Shown here: positions 17,854 to 25,903 of the stretch, piece by piece
How positions within the stretch are numbered: position 1 is the first letter of the stretch
Layout of the letters: each line of letters opens with the position of its first letter
Source: Sphingopyxis sp. H053
GTDB taxonomy: Bacteria; Pseudomonadota; Alphaproteobacteria; Sphingomonadales; Sphingomonadaceae
Assembly (NCBI RefSeq): GCF_001468225.1
Contig: NZ_LNRU01000002.1
Span: 1-64,000 of the forward strand
DNA: 64,000 bases
Direction: 5' to 3'
Program-made: the position numbers and the translations under genes
The notes under the pieces: model-generated
Database searches by the model: none
The model's input: only the letters and a program-made list of their open reading frames with translations
Told to the model about the DNA's origin: nothing

Positions 17854-18996
17854 ATGTCTGTCCGAATGGCCCTTGCCAAGCTTTGCGCCTGCACCTGCGG
17901 CGGGGCGATCATCGGTAGCGGCGCGATGCAGATCGCCGACGTGCCGAAGGCGCGCGCCCAGACAGTCCAGTCCTGCTCGCCGTGCGCCGGCAAGAAGGTG
18001 GTGCGCAAGCGCCATGCCGCCCGCAAGCCCGTAAAGCGCGTGCGCCGCGTCGTTACGACGAAGCGCATCATTCGCACCGCGACCCCGCAGACGCAGGTCG
18101 TGACGCAGACGATCCCGCTGCCCCCCATCCCCTACGCGCCCTTCCCGCGCGGGGGCTTCGAAGGCGGCAGCAGCGGCGGCGGCGTGACCGTGATCGGCGG
18201 CGGCTTTGGCGGCGGTTTCGGCGGCGGCTTCTTCGGCGGTTTCTTCGGTGGCAGCAGCGGCGGCGGCAGCAGCGGCAGCATCGTCGTCACCTCGACGACG
18301 ACCGGCGGCCTCAGCACGACGTCCAGCACCTCATCGGGTGTCTCGACCTCGACCGGCGGCGTCTCGACGTCCACCGGCGGGGTGTCGACCTCGACGGGCG
18401 GTGTCTCGACGTCCACGGGCGGCGTGTCGACCTCGACGGGCGGCGTTTCGACTTCGACGTCGACGGGCGGTGTCTCGACCTCGACCGGCAGCGTCAGCAC
18501 TTCGACCTCGTCGGGCAATGTTTCGACCTCTTCGGGCAACGTCAGCACCTCCTCGTCGAGCAGCAGCTCGTCGTCGAGCTCGTCCTCTTCCTCTTCGTCG
18601 TCGAGCTCGTCCTCTTCGGGCGGCAGCTCTTCGAAGGGCAGCTCGGGTTGGGGCAGTTCGTCGCACGGCAGTTCGGGCGGCTCCAGCAGCTCGTCGTCCA
18701 GCTCGTCCTCGTCGTCGTCCAGCAGCACGTCGAGCGGCGCAACCTCGTCGGGCGCGACCGGCAGCACCAGCAGCTTTGGTTCGACCGGCAGCACGAGCTC
18801 GTCATCCTCGTCGAGCAGCAGTTCCTCGTCGTCTTCGTCGAGTTCGGGCGGCAGCAGCAGCCATGGTAGCTCGTCGGGTGACCCGACCCCTGTTCCTGCA
18901 CCGCCGATGATGCTATTGTTCGGCGCTGCAGCCGCTGCGCTTGTCGCGCGGCGCCGCGCGGCGAACCGCAACGACGACAACGCCAACGCGGCTTGA
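17854..18996 (+). CDS. Secreted poly-serine repeat protein with PEP-CTERM-like tail
   Basis: 380 residues of very low complexity. A signal sequence (residues 1-37, ending ARA) is followed by a basic stretch (KKVVRKRHAARKPVKRVRR), a proline patch, a glycine/phenylalanine-rich segment, about ten VSTSTGG-type heptads, and long serine runs. The end, DPTPVPAPP, a hydrophobic helix (MMLLFGAAAAALVA) and RRR match the three-part PEP-CTERM sorting signal in its PxPAP variant. This suggests export, proteolytic sorting and perhaps glycosylation at the cell surface. AAAGAAAAG precedes the ATG at 17854; the in-frame extension to 17779 is unlikely. Function unknown. Confidence 0.85.
   Translation: MSVRMALAKLCACTCGGAIIGSGAMQIADVPKARAQTVQSCSPCAGKKVVRKRHAARKPVKRVRRVVTTKRIIRTATPQTQVVTQTIPLPPIPYAPFPRGGFEGGSSGGGVTVIGGGFGGGFGGGFFGGFFGGSSGGGSSGSIVVTSTTTGGLSTTSSTSSGVSTSTGGVSTSTGGVSTSTGGVSTSTGGVSTSTGGVSTSTSTGGVSTSTGSVSTSTSSGNVSTSSGNVSTSSSSSSSSSSSSSSSSSSSSSSSGGSSSKGSSGWGSSSHGSSGGSSSSSSSSSSSSSSSTSSGATSSGATGSTSSFGSTGSTSSSSSSSSSSSSSSSSSGGSSSHGSSSGDPTPVPAPPMMLLFGAAAAALVARRRAANRNDDNANAA
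18340..18560 (+). repeat. Tandem 21-bp repeats coding VSTSTGG heptads
   Basis: About ten imperfect tandem units of 21 bases (or 27 where STS is doubled), such as gtctcgacctcgaccggcgg, code VSTSTGG, VSTSTGS and VSTSSGN. Synonymous changes alternate between units (tcgacctcgac versus tcgacgtccac), so the protein repeat is kept while the DNA diverges. Confidence 0.8.
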
Positions 18997-19042
18997 GAAA
19001 TCCACTGGCGGTCCGGGGGGCTAACCCAGACCACCGAACTAA

Positions 19043-19074
19043 GGGCTGCCCCTTCGGGGGCGGCCCTTTTTTAT
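19043..19074 (+). terminator. Rho-independent terminator of the poly-Ser gene
   Basis: gggctgcccc-ttcg-ggggcggccc forms a 10-bp stem (one G-T) with a TTCG loop, followed by TTTTTTAT. It lies 46 bases after the stop. Confidence 0.85.
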
Positions 19075-19091
19075 GCGCGACGAGAATCAGT

Positions 19092-19119
19092 TTGCCATAT
19101 GGGAAACTATTAATATAGT
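19092..19119 (+). promoter_or_regulatory. Promoter/operator of the ArsR gene, leaderless arrangement
   Basis: TTGCCA (19092-19097), a 16-base spacer and TATAGT (19114-19119) stand only seven bases before the ATG at 19127, so transcription would start at or next to the start codon. The region also contains aactat-taat-atagtt and a direct repeat of the form TTxGCCAxATGG (about 19091 and 19119), which are plausible autoregulatory sites for the ArsR protein. Confidence 0.5.
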
Positions 19120-19126
19120 TCGCCAC

Positions 19127-19471
19127 ATGGTGAACCAACAAGCCGCGCTCGATTCGCTCTTCCACGCGCTCGCCGACCCGACGCGCCGCGCGGTCGTCAG
19201 CCGCCTGCTCAAAGGCGCCGCGCCGGTAAAGCGGCTGTCCGAGCCCTTCGAGATGGGCCTCCCCGCCTTCCTCAAACATCTGTCGGTGCTCGAGCTGTCG
19301 GGCCTGATCCGCACCGAAAAGCACGGCCGCGTCCGCACCTGCCGCATCGATGCCGAGCGGCTCGCGGCGGCGGAAGGCTGGCTCTCGCAGCAACGCGCGA
19401 TCTGGCAGGGCCGCACCGACCGCCTCGCCGATTTCGTCGAATCGCAAAATCCCCCGGAGCAAAACGCATGA
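19127..19471 (+). CDS. ArsR family transcriptional regulator
   Basis: 114-residue winged-helix repressor of the SdpR/YgaV type. It has ALADPTRRAVVSRLL near the start and the recognition helix region MGLPAFLKHLSVLELSGLI, followed by the wing TEKHGRVRTCRID. No metal-binding CxC motif is visible, so it is probably not a metal sensor. The ATG at 19127 is chosen because it starts MVNQQAALDSLF as homologs do; there is no ribosome binding site, in line with a leaderless mRNA. It overlaps the next gene by four bases (ATGA), the usual pairing with an SRPBCC protein. Confidence 0.9.
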   Translation: MVNQQAALDSLFHALADPTRRAVVSRLLKGAAPVKRLSEPFEMGLPAFLKHLSVLELSGLIRTEKHGRVRTCRIDAERLAAAEGWLSQQRAIWQGRTDRLADFVESQNPPEQNA

Positions 19472-19929
19472 GCAAAAGCGAACTCACCATTTCCCGCCAC
19501 ATCGCCGCGCCGCCATCGGCGGTATGGGACGCATGGAGCGTGCCGGAGAATCTCGCAAAATGGTGGATCCCCGCGCCGATCGAATGTCAGGTCGTCAAAC
19601 TCGACCTCCGGCCCGGCGGCGGGTTCGTGACGCGGATGCGCGAGGCGGGCGCTGCCGATTTCCAGCCGCATGTCGATGGCTGCTTCCTCGAGGCGGTCCC
19701 GAACGAGCGCCTCGTCTTCACCACCGTGCTGACCGAAGGCTGGCAGCCCGCCGAACCATGGCTCGCGCTGACCGCGATCCTGACCTTCGAAGCGCAGGAC
19801 GGCGGCACCCTCTATTCGGCGCGGGTGCTCCACAAGACCCCCGAGGACAGCGCCAAGCATGAGGAGATGGGTTTCCACGAAGGCTGGGGCACGGCGATTA
19901 GCCAGCTGGCGGGAATGCTGGAGAAATGA
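19468..19929 (+). CDS. SRPBCC domain protein (AHSA1-like)
   Basis: 153 residues with the START-like fold. It opens with LTISRHIAAPPSAVWDAWSVPENLAKWW, the hallmark of the AHSA1 family, and closes with HEEMGFHEGWGTAISQLAGML. Members bind hydrophobic ligands, but the substrate is unknown here. It is translationally coupled to the ArsR gene, a pairing found in many bacteria. Confidence 0.9.
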   Translation: MSKSELTISRHIAAPPSAVWDAWSVPENLAKWWIPAPIECQVVKLDLRPGGGFVTRMREAGAADFQPHVDGCFLEAVPNERLVFTTVLTEGWQPAEPWLALTAILTFEAQDGGTLYSARVLHKTPEDSAKHEEMGFHEGWGTAISQLAGMLEK

Positions 19930-19931
19930 GA

Positions 19932-20060
19932 TCCTCCCTGTGGCCGCAGGCCATGGGGAGGGGGACCGCTCGCGTAGCGAGTGGTGGAGGGGCCGCGCCA
20001 TAGCCCCTCCGTCAGCGCTTCGCGCTGCCACCTCCCCATCGCTTCGCGACAGGGAGGACC
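19932..20060. repeat. Family E intergenic repeat, copy E2
   Basis: Same ends as E1 (cctccctg ... cagggagga) but the interior lies in the opposite orientation: the ggggaccgct/gtggtggagggg part comes first and gctgccacctccccat last. It lies between the SRPBCC gene and serS. Confidence 0.85.
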
Positions 20061-20111
20061 GGGCGAACGTCAGACTTGCACCTTGCAACCCGCAACGCCA
20101 TAGCGCGGCGC

Positions 20112-21392
20112 ATGCACGATATCCGCCTGATCCGGGAAAATCCCGAAGCGTTCGACGCCGGCCTCGCGCGCCGCGGCCTCGAACCCCTGTCTGCCCAGAT
20201 CGTGGCGGCCGACGCGTCGCTGCGCGCGTTGCAGACCGAAATCCAGACATCGCTCGCACGCCGTAACGAGGCGTCGAAGCTGATCGGCCAGGCGATGGCC
20301 AGCGGCGACAAGGACAAGGCCGAGGCGCTGAAGGCAGAGGTCGCCGACCTCAAGACCGCCCTCCCCGCCAAGGAAGACGCCGAGCGCGAACAACTCGCCG
20401 CGCTGCAGGATATCCTCGCCGCGATCCCGAACATCCCGCTCGCCGACGTCCCCGCGGGCGAGGACGAGGACGGCAATGTCGAGATCGCGCGCTGGGGCAC
20501 GCCGCGCACGTTTGATTTCACGCCGCAGGAACATGCCGATTTCGCCCCCGCGCTCGGCCTCGACTTCGAGACCGCAGCGAAGATGTCGGGCGCGCGGTTC
20601 GCCTTCCTGAAGGGCCAGATGGCACGCCTCGAACGCGCGATCGGCCAGTTCATGATCGACCGCCAGACGATCGACGCAGGCTACACCGAATGCGCGACCC
20701 CGCTGATGGTCCGCGACGAAGCTGCGTATGGCACGACGCAGCTCCCGAAGTTCCGCGAGGATCTGTTCCAGACCACCGACGGCCGCTGGCTGATTTCGAC
20801 CTCGGAGATGAGCCTGACCAACGCGGTGCGCGAGGAAATCCTGCCCGAAGCCGATCTGCCGATCCGCATGACCGCGCTCACCCCCTGCTTCCGCTCCGAA
20901 GCCGGGTCGGCGGGGCGCGACACGCGCGGTTATATCCGCCAGCACCAGTTCTGGAAGGTCGAGCTCGTCTCGATCGTCCGCCCCGAGGACAGCGACGCCG
21001 AACTCGAACGCAAGACGCGCGCCGCCGAGGTGATCCTTGAGGCGCTCGAACTCCCCTATCGCAAGATGCTGCTGTGCAGCGGCGACATGGGCTTTTCGGC
21101 ACGCAAGACCTATGACCTCGAAGTCTGGTTGCCCGGCCAGAACGCCTATCGCGAAATTTCGAGCTGCTCGACTTGCGGCGATTTTCAGGCGCGGCGCATG
21201 AACGCGCGCTTCCGCCGCGAGGGCGCGAAGAGCAACGAGTTCGTCCATACGCTGAACGGCTCGGGGCTTGCCGTGGGCCGAACGCTCGTCGCGATCCTCG
21301 AAAATTACCAGCAAGCCGACGGCGGCGTCACTATTCCGCAGGCGCTGCTGCCGTACATGGGCGGCATCACTCGCCTCACCCCGGCCAACTAA
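20112..21392 (+). CDS. serS: Serine--tRNA ligase
   Basis: Class II synthetase charging tRNA-Ser (and tRNA-Sec where present). The 426-residue protein starts [18 protein letters not shown], has the N-terminal coiled-coil arm (about 25-105) that grips the long variable arm of the tRNA, motif 2 [15 protein letters not shown], and motif 3 [20 protein letters not shown]. The ATG at 20112 is preferred to codons further upstream that would lie near the family E repeat. Confidence 0.97.
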   Translation: MHDIRLIRENPEAFDAGLARRGLEPLSAQIVAADASLRALQTEIQTSLARRNEASKLIGQAMASGDKDKAEALKAEVADLKTALPAKEDAEREQLAALQDILAAIPNIPLADVPAGEDEDGNVEIARWGTPRTFDFTPQEHADFAPALGLDFETAAKMSGARFAFLKGQMARLERAIGQFMIDRQTIDAGYTECATPLMVRDEAAYGTTQLPKFREDLFQTTDGRWLISTSEMSLTNAVREEILPEADLPIRMTALTPCFRSEAGSAGRDTRGYIRQHQFWKVELVSIVRPEDSDAELERKTRAAEVILEALELPYRKMLLCSGDMGFSARKTYDLEVWLPGQNAYREISSCSTCGDFQARRMNARFRREGAKSNEFVHTLNGSGLAVGRTLVAILENYQQADGGVTIPQALLPYMGGITRLTPAN

Positions 21393-21396
21393 CCCC

Positions 21397-21473
21397 CGTC
21401 ACCCCGGACTTGATCCGGGGTCCCGCTCAGCGACGTCGAAAAGCGGGACCCCGGATCAAGTCCGGGGTGACGA
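21397..21473. repeat. Family B palindromic repeat, copy B4
   Basis: CGTCAccccggacttgatcc to an inverse arm ending TGACGA, between serS and surE, which read in the same direction. The arms enclose about 20 bases (tcagcgacgtcgaaa). Confidence 0.88.
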
Positions 21474-21490
21474 AGAGAGAAAGAGTCCGA

Positions 21491-22255
21491 ATGCGCATCC
21501 TCCTCACCAACGACGACGGCTATCACGCCCCCGGCATGGCGGTGCTCGAAGCGATCGCGCGCGAGCTTTCGGACGACATCTGGGTCTGCGCGCCCGCCGA
21601 GGAACAGTCGGGCGCCGGCCACTCGCTCACCCTCTCGCGCCCTGTTCGCATCCGCCAGCACGAAGAGCGTCGCTGGTCGTGCAGCGGCACGCCGACCGAT
21701 TCGGTGATGATGGCGATCGGCAAGCTGATGCCCGAAAAGCCCGACCTGATCCTCTCGGGCGTCAACCGCGGCGCCAACCTCGGCGACGACGTCACTTATT
21801 CGGGCACCGTCTCGGCGGCGATCGAGGGCGCGCTCGCGGGCATCCCTTCGATCGCGCTCAGCCAGGTGTACGCCAGGGAAGGCATGGGCGACAGCGTGCC
21901 CTTCGAAGCCGCCGCGGCGTGGGGCGCGAAAGTGCTGCGCCCGCTCCTCGCCATGGAGATGGCGCCGCGCACGCTGATCAACATCAATTTCCCCGCGATC
22001 CCCGCCGAAGAGGTGAAGGGCATCCGCGTCACGCGGCAGGGCTTCCATGACTATGGCCGCGGCTCGATCGTCGAGGGCACCGACCCGCGCGGCTATCGCT
22101 ATTTCTGGTTCGGGCTTCACGGTATCGAACACAGCCTCGGCCACGACAGCGACCTCGAGGCGATCGACGACAACTATATCTCGGTCACCCCGCTCCAGCT
22201 CGACCTGACCCACGACGCGTCGCTCGCCGCGTTGCGCGGTGCGTACGGCGCGTAA
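21491..22255 (+). CDS. surE: 5'/3'-nucleotidase SurE
   Basis: Metal-dependent phosphatase acting on nucleoside monophosphates and short polyphosphate, linked to stationary phase survival. The metal site is clear: MRILLTNDDGYHAPG (Asp8, Asp9), PAEEQSGAGHSLT (Ser) and LILSGVNRGANLGDDVTYSGTV (Asn). 254 residues is normal. The ATG at 21491 gives the family start MRILLTNDDG; the much longer open frame runs into serS and is not used. It is followed by an nlpD-like gene, as in the widespread surE-pcm-nlpD order, but no pcm is present here. Confidence 0.96.
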   Translation: MRILLTNDDGYHAPGMAVLEAIARELSDDIWVCAPAEEQSGAGHSLTLSRPVRIRQHEERRWSCSGTPTDSVMMAIGKLMPEKPDLILSGVNRGANLGDDVTYSGTVSAAIEGALAGIPSIALSQVYAREGMGDSVPFEAAAAWGAKVLRPLLAMEMAPRTLININFPAIPAEEVKGIRVTRQGFHDYGRGSIVEGTDPRGYRYFWFGLHGIEHSLGHDSDLEAIDDNYISVTPLQLDLTHDASLAALRGAYGA

Positions 22256-22263
22256 ATAACCAT

Positions 22264-22334
22264 TCGTCATTCCCGCGAAAGCGGGAACCCAGCAGCAACG
22301 CCGGACTGGGTTCCCGCTTTCGCGGGAATGACGA
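22264..22334. repeat. Family C palindromic repeat, copy C2
   Basis: TCGTCAttcccgcgaaagcg at the left, inverse arm ending TGACGA at the right, with arms extended by gggaaccca/tgggttccc. It lies between surE and the nlpD-like gene, so it is inside a likely operon. Confidence 0.88.
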
Positions 22335-22404
22335 AAGTGGGAATTCCGTCTCATCCCGAGACAGAAGTCTAGCCACCGCCGCTTTGCTTTGGCAAAGGGA
22401 GCGC

Positions 22405-23457
22405 ATGGGGGATTTCAGACATCATATCGCGGCCTTACTGTGCGCTGCATCGCTCGCCGGCTGCATTCCGGCGACACCCGCTCCGCCTTCGCCGCCCGTT
22501 CCGGCACCAGACTTCGAACGCCGCCCGATCGGCGAAGCGACTGGTGTCTATGAGCGCCCGACCTGGACGCTCAAGTCGGTCACAACCAACGCTGTCCGCG
22601 TGAATGCAGGCGTCTATTCGGTCCGCCCCGGCGAGACGCTCCGCGCGGTCGGCGAGAAAACCGGGGCGGGCTCCGAGGCGCTCGCGATCGAGAACGACCT
22701 CGTGCCGCCCTATACGCTCCGCTTCGGGCAAGAGCTGCGCATCCCCGCCGGCCTCTACCACCGTGTCGGCGCTGGCGAGACGGGGATCGGCATCGCCGCG
22801 GCCTATGGCGTGGACTGGGGGGAGATCATCACGGTCAACGCGCTGTCCGAACCCTATATATTGCGCGTCGGCCAGCGCCTGCGCCTGCCCTCCGACGCGC
22901 GCGTCCTTCCGCGCGGTCCGGTCGATGTCGGCGCGCGCGCCGCCGCTTTCCGCCTCAACATCGATGACATCCTGACGGGCAGCCAGCCCGCGCTCGCCGA
23001 AGCGGCCCGACCGACCGCTGGCAGCGCCACCCCGCGCCCGCCCGTCACCACCGCGATCGCCGAGCCCGCCTACTTCGCCGGCCGCTTCGAATGGCCGCTC
23101 AATGGGCCGATCCTCGCGCGCTTCGGCCCGATCGCGCCGGGCAGGGTCAGTGACGGCATCAACATCGCCGCCGCGGCGGGCACTCCGATCCGCGCGACCG
23201 CAGGCGGCGTCGTCGCCTATGCCGGCGACCAGGTCGGCATCTATGGCGGGCTGATCCTGATCAACCACGGCGGCGGCTGGGTCAGCGCCTATGGCCACGC
23301 GGGCCGGATCGACGTCAAGCGCGGCCAGAGCGTGCGCATGGGCGACGTCATCGGCCGCGCCGGCGCGACCGGACAGGTCCAGACGTCGCAACTCCATTTC
23401 CAGCTGCGCAAAAATCGCATACCAGTCGATCCGATGAAGCAGTTGCCGCCCCGATGA
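22405..23457 (+). CDS. nlpD: NlpD-like lipoprotein with LysM and degenerate LytM domains
   Basis: 350 residues. A lipoprotein signal with lipobox LAGC (Cys20), two LysM-type peptidoglycan-binding segments (about 75-118, GVYSVRPGETLRAVGEKTG, and 120-165), a linker, and a C-terminal LytM/M23 fold (about 225-345). The zinc site is degenerate: the usual HxxxD is SDGIN, and the HxH is QLH. It is therefore unlikely to cut peptidoglycan and more likely activates amidases, as NlpD and EnvC do. Position after surE supports this. The ATG at 22405 follows AAGGGAG. It overlaps the channel gene by four bases (ATGA). Confidence 0.88.
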   Translation: MGDFRHHIAALLCAASLAGCIPATPAPPSPPVPAPDFERRPIGEATGVYERPTWTLKSVTTNAVRVNAGVYSVRPGETLRAVGEKTGAGSEALAIENDLVPPYTLRFGQELRIPAGLYHRVGAGETGIGIAAAYGVDWGEIITVNALSEPYILRVGQRLRLPSDARVLPRGPVDVGARAAAFRLNIDDILTGSQPALAEAARPTAGSATPRPPVTTAIAEPAYFAGRFEWPLNGPILARFGPIAPGRVSDGINIAAAAGTPIRATAGGVVAYAGDQVGIYGGLILINHGGGWVSAYGHAGRIDVKRGQSVRMGDVIGRAGATGQVQTSQLHFQLRKNRIPVDPMKQLPPR

Positions 23458-24509
23458 GCCGTCGGCCCTCCGACAAGCTGAAAATGCCGCACATCTTTCG
23501 CCCGCTGAAGCGCGCGAGCAAATGGCCGATCTGGGCCGATGTCATCACACGGCTCGGCGTCGCCTTCTCCCTGATCGCGATCGTCGTGCTTGTCCACTGG
23601 GTCGACCGCGCGGGGCTGAAGGACAGCCACGACGGCCAGATCAGCTTCCTCGACGTCGTTTATTTCACGATGATCTCGGTCACCACGACGGGCTTTGGCG
23701 ATATCGCGCCGGTGTCCGACCGCTCGCGCCTGATCGAGGCGGTGATCGTCACCCCGATCCGCATCATGGTGCTCTTCATCTTCGTCGGCACAGCCTATAA
23801 TTTCGTCCTCAAACGCACATGGGAAAAATGGCGCATGGCCCGCATCCAGGCAAAGCTCACCGATCATTATGTCGTGCTCGGTTACGGCACCAGCGGCGCG
23901 GAGGCGGTTCGCGAACTCATCGCGCGCGGCACCGACCCCGCGTGCATCGTCGTGATCGACCAGTCGGGCCCGCGCATCCAGGCGGCCGAGGCAGTCGGCT
24001 GTAACGTGCTTCAGGGCGACGCGTCGAACGACGACACGCTGATCGACGTCCAGATCGCCAAGGCGCACACCGTCCTTGTTTCGGCGGGACGCGACGACAG
24101 TTCGATCCTCATCGTGCTCACCGTCCGTCATCTTGCCCCGAATGTCCCGATCAGCGTCGTCATCCGCGCGCAGGACAATGAACTGCTCGCGCGCCAGGCG
24201 GGGGCGACGAACGTCATCAACCCGGTCAGCTTCACCGGCCTGCTCCTCGCGGGTTCGGCGCAGGGCGAACATGTCGCCGACTATATGGCCGACCTTGCCG
24301 CGATCGGCGGCAAGGTGCAGCTGCGCGAACGCCCGGTCCGCGGCGAAGAAATCGGCAAAAGCCTCGATCAACTCGCGAGCGGCGGGCGCGGCCTGCGCAT
24401 CTACCGCTGCGGCAAACCCTATGGTTTCTGGGAAGACGAAGCGAGCAAGCTGCAGGCGGGCGACATGATCGTCGAGGTCGTCAACAGCGAAACCTGCGAA
24501 GCCGACTAA
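23454..24509 (+). CDS. Two-helix potassium channel with RCK (TrkA-N) domain
   Basis: 351 residues. Two membrane helices (about 33-50 and 95-117) flank a pore loop with the selectivity filter TTTGFGD (about 77-83). A cytoplasmic RCK domain begins VVLGYGTSGAEAVREL with the Rossmann GxGxxG and ends with a C-terminal RCK_C-like part. This is the plan of Kch/MthK-type K+ channels, tetrameric and gated by ligands at the RCK ring. The GFG filter is as in several bacterial channels. Translation is coupled to the nlpD-like gene. Confidence 0.92.
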   Translation: MSRRPSDKLKMPHIFRPLKRASKWPIWADVITRLGVAFSLIAIVVLVHWVDRAGLKDSHDGQISFLDVVYFTMISVTTTGFGDIAPVSDRSRLIEAVIVTPIRIMVLFIFVGTAYNFVLKRTWEKWRMARIQAKLTDHYVVLGYGTSGAEAVRELIARGTDPACIVVIDQSGPRIQAAEAVGCNVLQGDASNDDTLIDVQIAKAHTVLVSAGRDDSSILIVLTVRHLAPNVPISVVIRAQDNELLARQAGATNVINPVSFTGLLLAGSAQGEHVADYMADLAAIGGKVQLRERPVRGEEIGKSLDQLASGGRGLRIYRCGKPYGFWEDEASKLQAGDMIVEVVNSETCEAD

Positions 24510-24774
24510 GGGTCAGAACCGGCTAAAAGTGCGATCGAGGTTTGAAGCGATTTTGTTCAGTGCGAGGAGGCAAGGCGCAGGAATATGTCGATATTTCCAG
24601 ACTTGCCGACGACGCAATGGACAAAATCGGTCAAATCCCGAAGGGACGCCGAAATGGCTTCGATCTCAGGCCCGTGCGGCCTTGCGGGTAGCGGTGCTAC
24701 CCGCGGCGGTCCACCCGAACCCGATATCTTCGCCATTTCGACGCCTCGATCGCGCTTTTAGCCGGTTCTGACCC
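24510..24774. mobile_element. 265-bp MITE-like element with 31-bp terminal inverted repeats
   Basis: The left terminus (24510-24540, starting gggtcagaaccggctaaaag) and the right terminus (24744-24774) are inverted repeats matching at 30 of 31 positions. Inside are a second imperfect inverted pair (gattttgttca near 24549 versus tggacaaaatc near 24617) and hairpins ggaatatgtcgatatttcc and gcgggtagcggtgctacccgc. The element fills the gap between the stop codons of the K+ channel and DUF423 genes exactly. No protein is coded. It could be a miniature transposon, a structured RNA, or both. Confidence 0.7.
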
Positions 24775-25100
24775 TAACCCCGCCAGTAAAGCCAGCCGGC
24801 CCAGAGCCAGCCGACAATCAGCAACGTCCCGCCAATCGGTGTCACCGCCCCCAGCCACCGCGGCCCGCCGAGCGCCATCGCATAAAGCGTGACCGCAAAC
24901 AGCGCCGCGCCGACGAGCAGCATGATCGCGGGTCCGCGCGCGGTGCCCATGATCGCGATCGCCGCGACCGCATGGATCAGCTGGTACAGTCCGCCGGTGC
25001 GCAGCCATTCGGCCTCCTGCGGTCCCGCCGCACCATGCGCGCCGAACGCGCCCGCCGCCACGGCCACCGCCGCCGAAATCGCTGCGAATACGCCAATCAT
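24774..25100 (-). CDS. DUF423 family membrane protein
   Basis: 108-residue protein with four membrane helices, of the YgdD/DUF423 family with unknown function. The start IGVFAAISAAVAVAAGAFGAHG and end TPIGGTLLIVGWLWAGWLYW are typical. AGGGTGGTGAAC before the ATG at 25100 supports this start; the open frame to 25250 crosses the divergent hydrolase gene and is rejected. Its stop abuts the end of the 265-bp element. Confidence 0.9.
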   Translation of the reverse strand: MIGVFAAISAAVAVAAGAFGAHGAAGPQEAEWLRTGGLYQLIHAVAAIAIMGTARGPAIMLLVGAALFAVTLYAMALGGPRWLGAVTPIGGTLLIVGWLWAGWLYWRG

Positions 25101-25164
25101 GTTCACCACCCTTGCAATGCCGTGCCGATGCGGCGAGCTATAGGGCGACAGGAGGGAGAAGGCG

Positions 25165-25884
25165 ATGCCCCGCGACACCCCGCTTCCCACGGATTTGAAG
25201 CCGCCGAGCCGCCTTGCGACGCTCGGCGAGTTGGCCCTGCCGCTCGACATGCTCCGCTACGGCCTGTCGGGCTATCACCTGATTGGAGCGCCGCGCGGCG
25301 ACGGGCGCCCGGTCGCCCTCCTCCCCGGCTATGGCGCGAGCGAACTCTCGATGCGGCCCCTGGAGGCGTATCTCCGCCACCTCGGCTATCATGTCCGCGA
25401 CTGGGGCATGGGCCGCAACCAGGGCCGCGTCGCCGCCGACGTCGAACGCTTCGCGAGCCAAGCCGCCGCATGGGTCAAGGCCGACGGCGCGCCGCTCACC
25501 CTGATCGGCTGGAGCCTCGGCGGCGTCATCGCCCGCGAAACCGCGCGCGCCTACCCGCACCTCGTCCGCGAGATCATCACGATGGGCACGCCGATCATCG
25601 GCGGCCCCAAATATACCGCGCTCGCACAGCGCTTCGCGGGGCGCGATTTCGATGCGATCGAGCGCGAGATTCATGCGCGAAACCTGAAGGGGCTGACGCA
25701 GCCGCTCACCATCATCTACTCCGACCGCGACGGCATCGTCGGCCCCGACATCGCGGTCGACATCTACAATCCGCAGGCGCGGAACATCAAAGTCGACAGC
25801 ACGCACCTCGGCCTAGGCATCAACCCGCGCGTGTGGCGAATCGTCGCGGACACATTGGCAGGCGTGACAAACCCCGAAAAATAG
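25165..25884 (+). CDS. Alpha/beta hydrolase
   Basis: 239 residues with an alpha/beta hydrolase fold. An oxyanion-side motif [14 protein letters not shown] and the nucleophile elbow GWSLGG (Ser at about 115) are visible, with likely acid YSDRDGIVG and histidine STHLGLG. It resembles the esterase/lipase group of PGAP1-like or permease-like sphingomonad hydrolases; the substrate is unknown. GGAGGGAGAAGGCG is a strong ribosome binding site. rimO follows 19 bases later in the same direction. Confidence 0.9.
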   Translation: MPRDTPLPTDLKPPSRLATLGELALPLDMLRYGLSGYHLIGAPRGDGRPVALLPGYGASELSMRPLEAYLRHLGYHVRDWGMGRNQGRVAADVERFASQAAAWVKADGAPLTLIGWSLGGVIARETARAYPHLVREIITMGTPIIGGPKYTALAQRFAGRDFDAIEREIHARNLKGLTQPLTIIYSDRDGIVGPDIAVDIYNPQARNIKVDSTHLGLGINPRVWRIVADTLAGVTNPEK

Positions 25885-25903
25885 ACTAGGGGCGCCGCCA
25901 ATC

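Noticed and set aside
18132..19034. 300-codon Glu/Pro/Asp-rich open frame opposite the poly-Ser gene
   Set aside because: It is the complement of serine and glycine codon repeats; the plus-strand frame has signal peptide, sorting tail and terminator.
21173..21490. N-terminal extension of SurE of 106 residues
   Set aside because: It overlaps serS and crosses a family B repeat; the family start is at 21491.
24529..24771. 80-codon open frame inside the 265-bp element
   Set aside because: No ribosome binding site or family pattern, and it spans the inverted repeats.
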